A DNA stretch of 26,020 nucleotides, from IMG/VR virus record IMGVR_UViG_3300046463_000118, positions 1 through 26,020 of that record; one strand, 5' to 3'. The DNA comes from a virus. Made by a program: the position numbers and the translations under genes. The notes under the pieces were generated by a model, which ran no database searches, was not told the origin of the DNA, and saw only the letters and a program-made list of their open reading frames with translations. Position 1 is the stretch's first letter. Every line of letters begins with the position of its first letter. Below, one piece after another: positions 8,225 through 13,675 of this stretch.

Positions 8225-9787
8225 ATGAATTTTCAAATCACACAAGCGGCACTCGATGCGTTGGCGGTCACTCCGGGATTGAGGCCCACCCTGTATCGCC
8301 TCGGTAGCGGCACTGGCTACACACCGGTTCCCGGCGATATCGCTATCCACGGTGGTCTGATCTATCAGGGATCGCTGACCACACAAGACGTCGTCAGTGG
8401 TAACATCATCCGCCAATCGGTGGTGCTGCCGTATGACTTGGGTCCCTTCGATTTCGGTGAAGTCGGCCTGTACACCGAGAGCGGTATGCTGTTTGCATTG
8501 GGCGTGTGTGACGTGCTCATGCACAAGACGGTGAACAGCGACACCACGAAAGCCAATTCCATTCGCTTCGACGCGTATCTGTCGAGCGTCGGCTCCATGT
8601 ACAATATGTGGCTGGACGTTGCGGAAACTAGCAACGCCTTCCAGATGGCAGTGCTGGATTCGGTTGATCAGTTGCCGATGGCGGCTAACAGTGTTCCGGC
8701 TGCGTACATCATTCGCGGCCGCAATCTGGCAGACAGCTTCCGTGCCTACACCGATGGTTACGGTCTGTGGAACTTCGACGAGTACGTGGTAACGCCGACT
8801 CCGAGCACGGTAGTGTCGGCAGACATGAACAGCATAACGCTGCCGATCTCGGATTACTACGGATACACGAGTGTCACGTCGGATGGTGACCTGATCGTAG
8901 AGTTTATCACGGGCGCTTGCTACTCGACGCCGCGTATCGTCCACCAAGCTGTCATCAGCGGGGCGAACATCACGCTGATCTATAAGACCCCGCTGCAAGT
9001 ATCACCGCAGCCGGGCGACCAGTTCCTGATCTTCAAGCGACGCACGGGCACGCAGTACGTGTTGCCCATCGCGAGCTCGACGATTCTGGGTGGTGTGAAG
9101 ATTGGTTCTGGTATCACCATCTCGGCAGACGGCACGATCAGCGCAGCAGGTGGTGGCGGAGGCGGCTCGGATTACACTCTTCCGGCGGCAACGACGTCTG
9201 TTCTGGGTGGCGTGATCGTCGGCGCTGGATTGGCTGTGCAGCTCAATGGTCTGATCAACGTGAAGGCCGCAACGTCGGCGCAGATCGGTGGTGTGAAAGC
9301 CGGAACCTCGATGACCATCGCAGGTGACGGAACGATCGACTACAATCTTCCGAAAGCGACTGCCGTGGTATTGGGTGGTATCAAGGTAGGTACGGGCTTG
9401 ACAGTCGCCGCAGACGGTACGCTGTCAGCAGTGGCTACGACCAATCCGTACGACATGCCGATTGGATACATCGGGGCAATGCCCGCCAACAATGCGCTGA
9501 TGGCGCGTGTGATGTTCGCACGTCAAGTTCAGTTCCCGAATAACTTCACAGGTTCGGTGGCGAGTGCAGCGACGGCGGCGACGGGTACGGTTGTCCTGTC
9601 CGTGCGTAAGAACGGTACGGAAGTCGCACAGGTGACGTTCTCAGCTGGACAAGCGACTGGTGCAGTAACCGGTGCCAGCGTCACGTTCAACGCTGGTGAC
9701 GTGCTTACTCTGTACACGACCCAAACGATTGCCGATGCCACGTTGGCGAACATGAGCGTCACGCTGACGGGTACGCGCCTGTCCTAA
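8225..9787 (+). CDS. Tail-collar-type fibre protein
   Basis: 520 aa. Seen: residues ~1-145 match the tail-collar fibre N-terminal domain, with LYRLGSGTGY, GPFDFGEVGLYTESG at 73-87 and an FDAYLS segment; the fibre at 13676-15154 on the other strand has the same domain. A Gly-rich linker follows (GGGGGG near residue 317), then four LGGVK/IGGVK-type repeats and an Ala/Thr-rich C-terminal domain that aligns with the end of the first gene in the window (MARVMFARQV, ADATLANMSVTLTG). Family knowledge: the N-terminal domain attaches to the baseplate or tail and the C-terminal part is distal. ATG at 8225 follows AAAGAGAACCAT. Confidence 0.85.
   Translation: MNFQITQAALDALAVTPGLRPTLYRLGSGTGYTPVPGDIAIHGGLIYQGSLTTQDVVSGNIIRQSVVLPYDLGPFDFGEVGLYTESGMLFALGVCDVLMHKTVNSDTTKANSIRFDAYLSSVGSMYNMWLDVAETSNAFQMAVLDSVDQLPMAANSVPAAYIIRGRNLADSFRAYTDGYGLWNFDEYVVTPTPSTVVSADMNSITLPISDYYGYTSVTSDGDLIVEFITGACYSTPRIVHQAVISGANITLIYKTPLQVSPQPGDQFLIFKRRTGTQYVLPIASSTILGGVKIGSGITISADGTISAAGGGGGGSDYTLPAATTSVLGGVIVGAGLAVQLNGLINVKAATSAQIGGVKAGTSMTIAGDGTIDYNLPKATAVVLGGIKVGTGLTVAADGTLSAVATTNPYDMPIGYIGAMPANNALMARVMFARQVQFPNNFTGSVASAATAATGTVVLSVRKNGTEVAQVTFSAGQATGAVTGASVTFNAGDVLTLYTTQTIADATLANMSVTLTGTRLS
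9201..9220 (+). repeat. Direct repeat copy B (20 bp), fibre gene
   Basis: Identical to bases 1-20. It lies in the second LGGV repeat of the collar fibre, and flanking codons differ downstream. Together with copy A it brackets the three spikes and both small partner genes. Confidence 0.8.
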
Positions 9788-9800
9788 GGAGTGCCGGGCC

Positions 9801-9989
9801 ATGGAATTTTATAAGGTAGCGGCACGTAACGGCGGCATTCGCACCGACCTCATTCTGTACAAGGACGACAACGGTGTGAAGTGGAATGTGCCGAGCGTAC
9901 ATCGGATCTGGCGTGAAATCTATCTGCCTTGGCTGGCAGCAGGTAACACGCCGAAGGAGCCAGACACGTCAGATAACGCCAGAGGTTAG
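9801..9989 (+). CDS. Small unrecognised protein (62 aa)
   Basis: Function not recognised. Seen: a good ribosome-binding site (TAAGGAG) overlaps the preceding fibre stop. The product is mixed charged and aromatic, with a Trp-rich centre (VKWNVPSVHRIWREIYLPW) and a hydrophilic tail; it has no transmembrane segment or signal peptide. The next gene starts two bases after its stop, so it belongs to the fibre operon. A small tail accessory or fibre-assembly factor is possible (inference). Confidence 0.6.
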   Translation: MEFYKVAARNGGIRTDLILYKDDNGVKWNVPSVHRIWREIYLPWLAAGNTPKEPDTSDNARG

Positions 9990-9991
9990 TA

Positions 9992-10564
9992 ATGATAGAG
10001 CAACTGAACTTCCCGTACACTGCGGTGAAGGCGGACGGGCAGATGATCATCGCACAGTCCCCGTCGGTCGATGCACTACCGTCCAGCGCGACGGTAGTGG
10101 ATCAGGTTGGTCACAACAACGTGGTGCTGACAGCAGACCTCAACGATAGTTATCGATTGGGGATGTACCAATACACGACGATCCGCAATCGGTGGCAGAT
10201 GGTGCTCCCGTACGAGGTCATCTGTTCGGAGCTGTTCGGCATCTCCACGATGTACGTGTGTCTTCCCAACGATGGGGACAATCTGCTGCCGATAGGCGAT
10301 ACGGGGCAAGCACTGCTGACCGTAACGCGGAACGGCGTGTCGATCTCCAACTACGACCGCACGAACACTGGATTGGCGTTGCAGTTACCGGCAGTCCGTG
10401 GTGATGTGTACGGTATCCTGTGTGCGTCTCCGATCACCGCAGCAACCGTAATACCGGCTGGAATAGCAGACGCACCGTTTGATAGCAGTCCCTACGTCCG
10501 CACTAACGGGATGTGGGACACGCTTCAAGATCACCTCAACGAAGGCGAATTCACAGGTTCCTAA
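9992..10564 (+). CDS. Unrecognised protein of the fibre operon (190 aa)
   Basis: Function not recognised. Seen: the start is two bases after the previous stop, with AGAGGTTAGTA upstream inside that gene; its stop abuts the ATG of the next fibre. The sequence looks beta-rich and soluble (VLPYEVICSELFGISTMYVCL in the middle), has four Cys, and ends with SPYVRTNGMWDTLQDHL, a (Y)VR.NG.W pattern often seen near the ends of fibre or baseplate accessory proteins. Context suggests a virion or fibre-associated protein (inference). Confidence 0.65.
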   Translation: MIEQLNFPYTAVKADGQMIIAQSPSVDALPSSATVVDQVGHNNVVLTADLNDSYRLGMYQYTTIRNRWQMVLPYEVICSELFGISTMYVCLPNDGDNLLPIGDTGQALLTVTRNGVSISNYDRTNTGLALQLPAVRGDVYGILCASPITAATVIPAGIADAPFDSSPYVRTNGMWDTLQDHLNEGEFTGS

Positions 10565-11815
10565 ATGGCTACGAAATTAATTCATCTACACAATAGCACG
10601 GCCGGGAAGGTTCCGCTGCCTTCGGAGTTGGTTGCAGGACAGATCGCAATCAATACCGCGGATAAGAAGATCTTCATTCTGGCCGCCGATGGTACGGTAG
10701 CATCTATCGCTGGCGGAGGTGGTGCTGGATCAGTAACCAGTGTGAACGGCGTGGCTCCTGACGGAGGCGGTAACGTCGCACTCACAGCATTCAATCTCGG
10801 TGCGTCTACCGTAGGGAACTCGATATTCACAGCGGTGACCGCGGCAGCAGCGCGCACTGCTCTGGGGGCAACTACGGTAGGATCGTCGGTGTTCACAGCA
10901 GCGACTGCAGCAGCAGCGCAATCCGCAATCGGCGCGACTTCAGTTGGTAGCGCAGTGCTGAGTGCGACGGATGCTCCGACTGCAGTCAGTGCCTTGGGTG
11001 CGTCATCGGTAGGAGCCGCAGTCTTTACGGCGAACAATACTGCGACTGCGCAATCAGCTCTCGGTGCTACGGCGATTGGTAAGTCGATCTTCACGGCAAC
11101 GGATGCACCGACTGTCGTGTCGTTGCTGCAAGTAGTTCCGTCCGGCTCAGTAGGCGCAGCCAACGGCGTAGCTCCGCTGGATGTCAACGGTAAGGTGCCG
11201 GTCGCCAATCTGCCGTCGTCTATCCTGGGGTCGGTGAACTACCAAGGCACGTTCACTCCCGGATCGTCCACGCTCCCCATCGCAGGTGTTGGTAACAAGG
11301 GATGGTACTACGTCACGACGTCAGGCGGCACGTACACTCCGCCGGGTGGAACGCTTATCACGTTCAGCCAAGGCGACTGGCTGATATCGGATGCTTCCAA
11401 GTGGTCAGTGCTCGACTCGCAGGATGCAGTCACTGCGGTGAACGGCAAGACGGGTACAGTCACATTGGTTGCTGGTGACATCACGAGCGGAACGTTCGGT
11501 GCTGCTCAGTTGGGTTCCAATCCGGCTACAGGTATCCGTGTGCTGACTACGGATGCTGGCGGAAGCCCAACATGGTTGACCGTTGCACCGTCGGGTGTTC
11601 TGGGTGCGAATCCGGGTACGACCAAGGTGTTGACGACAGACGTTGCAGGGAACCCGACATGGGTGACGGCGATTCCGTATGCAAATCTTCCGGTAGCAAC
11701 TGCTTCTTCGCTGGGACTGGCACAAGCTGGATCCGGTTTGTCGGTGGTCTCCGGTGTGATGAGTGTGAACACATCAGCTTTGACACTGGACGAAGGAACC
11801 TACGTCGGAGCGTAA
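10565..11815 (+). CDS. Tail fibre with 22-residue shaft repeats
   Basis: 416 aa. Seen: the N-terminus (HLHNSTAGKVPLPSEL, then AGQIAINTADKKIFI) matches the attachment-type segment found at the start of many phage fibres. A Gly-rich hinge follows, with an SVNGVAPDGGGNVAL segment. Five 22-residue repeats of the GATxVGxxVFTAxxAxxAxSAL type occupy residues 79-188. Next come DVNGKVPVANLPSSILG, a GTFTPGSSTLP ... GDWLISDASKWSVLDS block that is common in fibres, an AVNGKTGTVTL segment and two VLTTDxxGxPTW repeats. Family knowledge: these are trimeric fibre shafts. The ATG immediately follows the stop of the 190-aa gene. No recognisable enzymatic or self-cleaving tip is seen; the short ending may rely on another protein for the tip (inference). 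Confidence 0.85.
   Translation: MATKLIHLHNSTAGKVPLPSELVAGQIAINTADKKIFILAADGTVASIAGGGGAGSVTSVNGVAPDGGGNVALTAFNLGASTVGNSIFTAVTAAAARTALGATTVGSSVFTAATAAAAQSAIGATSVGSAVLSATDAPTAVSALGASSVGAAVFTANNTATAQSALGATAIGKSIFTATDAPTVVSLLQVVPSGSVGAANGVAPLDVNGKVPVANLPSSILGSVNYQGTFTPGSSTLPIAGVGNKGWYYVTTSGGTYTPPGGTLITFSQGDWLISDASKWSVLDSQDAVTAVNGKTGTVTLVAGDITSGTFGAAQLGSNPATGIRVLTTDAGGSPTWLTVAPSGVLGANPGTTKVLTTDVAGNPTWVTAIPYANLPVATASSLGLAQAGSGLSVVSGVMSVNTSALTLDEGTYVGA
10799..11128 (+). repeat. Five tandem 66-bp coding repeats in fibre shaft
   Basis: Five consecutive 22-residue units start with GAS/GAT and contain VGxxVFTA or IGxSIFTA. They are diverged at the DNA level. The unit is a widespread fibre-shaft repeat. 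Confidence 0.8.
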
Positions 11816-11831
11816 CCCTTGGCTTCGTCGT

Positions 11832-11842
11832 GTAATTTTATG
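11832..11842 (+). promoter_or_regulatory. Intergenic motif GTAATTTTATG (copy 2), possible phage promoter element
   Basis: Exact second copy of the 11-base motif at 3095-3105. It lies 45 bases upstream of the Cys4 protein gene and directly abuts an 8-bp-stem hairpin. An AT-rich promoter-like element next to an operator-like inverted repeat would explain the arrangement (inference). Confidence 0.35.
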
Positions 11843-11861
11843 CTGTAACACTTTGTTACAG
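11843..11861 (+). other. Inverted repeat (8-bp stem, 3-base loop) upstream of Cys4 gene
   Basis: CTGTAACACTTTGTTACAG: the stem CTGTAACA/TGTTACAG is perfect with a CTT loop. It is not followed by a T-run. It could be a weak terminator for the fibre operon, an operator for a dimeric regulator, or an mRNA 5' hairpin. Confidence 0.55.
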
Positions 11862-11887
11862 AACGATCTTGCGCGACGGGGCCAACG

Positions 11888-12103
11888 ATGTGCACAACAG
11901 ATAAAGCAATTGAATCACAAGAAGTACTCACTGAGTATGCAATCGCGGCGATCCGCAGGAACGCTAAGCGAACGCTACTTTATTCTGGACACTGTTACTA
12001 CTGTGACGAGACGGTACGTTCGCCGCATCTTTTCTGCGATCTCGATTGCCGCGATGACTGGGAACGAGAGAAACGGTTGAAGGAGATCGCTGGTAAGAAA
12101 TAA
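11888..12103 (+). CDS. Small Cys4 zinc-binding protein (71 aa)
   Basis: Seen: a C-Y-Y-C pair followed by C-D-L-D-C, in the segment GHCYYCDETVRSPHLFCD and then CRDDWEREKRL. This forms a probable zinc knuckle with a charged helical tail. Small phage proteins with a C..C ... FCD.DCRDD(W/F/Y)E pattern are common and generally uncharacterised; DNA or protein binding is a guess. The ATG has no in-frame start upstream and only a weak ribosome-binding site. The gene stands alone between two hairpins (11843-11861 and 12107-12141), so it may be separately expressed. Its composition, with no beta-rich or Thr/Ser-rich regions, is unlike the adjacent virion proteins. Confidence 0.75.
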   Translation: MCTTDKAIESQEVLTEYAIAAIRRNAKRTLLYSGHCYYCDETVRSPHLFCDLDCRDDWEREKRLKEIAGKK

Positions 12104-12106
12104 CCA

Positions 12107-12141
12107 AAGGGTCCGCACGAGTGCTTGCTCTGCGGACCCTT
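12107..12141 (+). terminator. Hairpin with 11-bp stem after the Cys4 gene
   Basis: AAGGGTCCGCA (12107-12117) pairs perfectly with TGCGGACCCTT (12131-12141), with a 13-base loop. It begins four bases after the stop codon. There is no T-tract after it, so termination efficiency is uncertain, but position and GC-rich stem fit a terminator or 3'-end stabiliser. Confidence 0.7.
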
Positions 12142-12180
12142 GACTCATTGAATGGCACATCCCCTCACGCACGGTATCCT

Positions 12181-12519
12181 ATGTATCCATCCAACGCGGT
12201 AGTACGTCGGCAGGCGGTCGTAGAAGCCACGCCGGTGACAATCGGTGACGCAGGTGCGGTCTACAAGCCGGGTCAAGTCATCAACCATTCCATTGTGCTG
12301 AACCCTGGACACAGCTTCGACAGTCCGACAGGGTTTTCGGCCGTCTCGATGTCCGTGAACAATACGGTATTGTTCGTGTCGACGGTCGACGGTGTCAGCA
12401 CCGAACAGAAGGTCAACAGTACCCTGTCGATGAACGAAAGTGTGGATTCGTTCAACATCCGTAACCTGAGCTATGCCGTGGTCGGGGTCCTACTCACGTT
12501 CATCACAAAGGAGGCTTAA
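12181..12519 (+). CDS. Small beta-rich protein (112 aa), paralogue of the next gene
   Basis: Function not recognised. Seen: the frame is open back to 12121, but an upstream GTG there lies inside the terminator hairpin, so ATG 12181 (MYPSNAVVRRQ) is preferred although no clear ribosome-binding site precedes it. The body shows a pattern shared with the following 131-aa protein: an S(F/Y)xxPxxxS segment, VNN then VLFV, VNSTLSMNESVDSF, and a terminal (A/V)xxxxxFI/YV strand. It looks like a compact beta-sandwich and is probably a small virion or head/tail decoration protein (inference). It sits four genes from the fibres but after a terminator, so it may have its own transcript. Confidence 0.65.
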   Translation: MYPSNAVVRRQAVVEATPVTIGDAGAVYKPGQVINHSIVLNPGHSFDSPTGFSAVSMSVNNTVLFVSTVDGVSTEQKVNSTLSMNESVDSFNIRNLSYAVVGVLLTFITKEA

Positions 12520-12915
12520 ATGCCCACTCCCGTCGTAGGCGATTGCGCAGATTGCATTGTCGCACTGCCGCAGACTCCACCCAAAGCTCTGAAGCTCGAG
12601 ACTTACGTATCCACAGGGAATCGTCTGGTGATTCAGCGTGTCGGCACGTTCACCGGATACTATCCCTCCAATTCGGACCCGATGGTCCACGCAGGGCCAA
12701 TGGCACCGGCGAGCAGCTATACCGTGCCTTCACCCGTTTCTGGTCTGTTTGTAGCTACAAATCAGCCTCTTAGCGTGACTGTGACGAAGGCTTCGGTCTC
12801 CATGACGTTCATTGTGAACCGTATGCTAGTTCTCGATGATACGTATGATTCGGTATCAGTGGTCAATACCGGAACCAATACGGCAGACGCCACTATCAGT
12901 TACGTGACTCCGTAA
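12520..12915 (+). CDS. Small beta-rich protein (131 aa), paralogue of the previous gene
   Basis: Function not recognised. Seen: an excellent ribosome-binding site (AAAGGAGGCTTAA) inside the end of the previous gene; the start directly follows its stop. The N-terminus has a Cys pair (GDCADCIVALP). The region from SSYTVPSPVSGLFVATNQPL to the end parallels the preceding protein: SxTVPxPxSG, VNRMLVLDDTYDSVSVVN and a final ISYVTP strand. Both look like compact all-beta virion proteins (inference). It ends four bases before a very strong terminator, closing the plus-strand block. Confidence 0.7.
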   Translation: MPTPVVGDCADCIVALPQTPPKALKLETYVSTGNRLVIQRVGTFTGYYPSNSDPMVHAGPMAPASSYTVPSPVSGLFVATNQPLSVTVTKASVSMTFIVNRMLVLDDTYDSVSVVNTGTNTADATISYVTP

Positions 12916-12919
12916 CGTC

Positions 12920-12957
12920 AAAAGCCCCATCCGAGTGTGATATCGGATGGGGCTTTT
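12920..12957. terminator. Strong bidirectional intrinsic terminator at convergent junction
   Basis: AAAAGCCCCATCCGA (12920-12934) pairs perfectly over 15 bases with TCGGATGGGGCTTTT (12943-12957), with an 8-base loop. The A and T runs on either side provide a U-tract in both directions. It ends the plus-strand fibre block and the minus-strand tail operon, whose last gene stops at 12972. Confidence 0.93.
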
Positions 12958-12971
12958 CTCATTCTGCGCGC

Positions 12972-13139
12972 TTACAGGCTGGAGAACGGCTTGTTTAACC
13001 AAGCAGAATACTCACCGGGTTTCCACCCACGAGCTTGCTGTTCCTGGTCAACCTTTTCGCATGTGGCAACCAGCCGCCTGACATCTTCGGCAGTTGGTTT
13101 GAAGCGCTTCGCTGCGGCAATAAGTTCAGTAACCGTCAC
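12972..13139 (-). CDS. Very small protein (55 aa) downstream of the Acb1-like gene
   Basis: Seen: a GTG start at 13139 with GAGGA eight bases upstream, an open frame of 55 codons and a TAA stop just before the convergent terminator. The product is hydrophilic and likely helical: TELIAAAKRFKPTAEDVRRL in the first half, then CEKVDQEQQARGWKPGEYSA and a short WLNKPFSSL tail. It starts 17 bases after the stop of the 2H phosphoesterase gene, so it is co-transcribed with it. No family is recognised. Its place at the end of an operon next to a probable counter-defence enzyme suggests a small accessory or defence-modulating protein, but that is inference only. Confidence 0.7.
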   Translation of the reverse strand: MTVTELIAAAKRFKPTAEDVRRLVATCEKVDQEQQARGWKPGEYSAWLNKPFSSL

Positions 13140-13156
13140 GTGCAGTTCCTCAGTGA

Positions 13157-13666
13157 TTACTTCAGCGAACAGGCTTTCAGCGACTTATCGAATTCGACCG
13201 GAATCGGATTCTCCTTCAAGAAGCTGTTGGCTTCTTCCAGCCATGTACGCACTTCAGCAGTGAGCTCGACTTTCTTACCCACACTGATGTGCGGAGTGTA
13301 GTCGTCGAAGCTGTGCTTGAATTGCTGGCCGATCAGCTCGTAGTGCAAGCTCATCAACTGCGGACTGTTGATCAACGCAACGATGATCTTCTCACCGTCT
13401 CGCTCTTCCCACACCACGAACTCCGTGAGCTCACCGCTACACGTCCGATCCTTTGGCACGTTGACTTCGGTGGGGATATCACCCGCATGGTACAGCACGG
13501 TAGTATGGAACTCCGTGCTGTTGCGGGTTTTGAACGGCGCGTTCTTCAGGATGCGGCTGAGCAACACGACGGTGCTTTCCGTAGGATCGACCCACACGTA
13601 GAAACCACCCGTGGGGTCGCTGCCCGCGATTTCGTCGTACAAGATTCTTGCTGTGACTTTGTTCAC
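13157..13666 (-). CDS. 2H phosphoesterase, Acb1-like (probable anti-CBASS nuclease)
   Basis: 169 aa, GTG start preceded by TAAGGATAGCCC. Seen: two 2H signature motifs, H54-T-T56 (TEFHTTVLYH) and H126-I-S128 (YTPHISVGKK), 72 residues apart. Around them are FVVWEERDGE, ALINSPQLM, a conserved H108 in SLHYEL and a Tyr at position 10. Family knowledge: 2H phosphoesterases use paired HxT/S motifs. The phage subgroup with Y.PHI(T/S), VW..rDG and LI.SP.LM..H features matches Acb1 (T4 gene 57B product), which degrades cyclic oligonucleotides of CBASS defence. The aromatic at 10 and W86 fall where Acb1 has base-stacking residues, from memory. Alternative: a LigT-like RNA 2',3'-cyclic phosphodiesterase. 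It lies 9 bases downstream of a fibre gene. Confidence 0.78.
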   Translation of the reverse strand: MNKVTARILYDEIAGSDPTGGFYVWVDPTESTVVLLSRILKNAPFKTRNSTEFHTTVLYHAGDIPTEVNVPKDRTCSGELTEFVVWEERDGEKIIVALINSPQLMSLHYELIGQQFKHSFDDYTPHISVGKKVELTAEVRTWLEEANSFLKENPIPVEFDKSLKACSLK

Positions 13667-13675
13667 GGGCTATCC

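Noticed and set aside
7991-8998. 335-codon open frame on the minus strand across the start of the collar fibre
   Set aside because: Its product is rich in His, Arg, Gln and Val with no domain or repeat logic, and it is antisense to two well-supported plus-strand genes with good ribosome-binding sites.
10799-11128. Possible CRISPR or non-coding tandem array
   Set aside because: The 66-bp periodicity is an in-frame coding repeat of a fibre shaft, with no conserved DNA repeat and unique spacers.
11853-12080. Alternative 75-codon frame overlapping the Cys4 gene
   Set aside because: Starts with TTG inside the hairpin and encodes a featureless Arg/Ser-rich product, while the overlapping frame has a clear zinc-binding pattern.
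12121-12180. Upstream GTG start for the 112-aa protein
   Set aside because: It lies in the loop of the terminator hairpin and the extra residues do not match the paralogue; ATG 12181 is preferred.
10565-12915. Possible diversity-generating retroelement, suggested by the Mtd-like fibre N-terminus and downstream small genes
   Set aside because: No reverse transcriptase gene, no template/variable repeat pair with adenine-biased differences is visible in the window.
12937-13263. 108-codon plus-strand frame after the terminator
   Set aside because: Begins inside the terminator and is antisense to the 55-aa gene and the Acb1-like gene.
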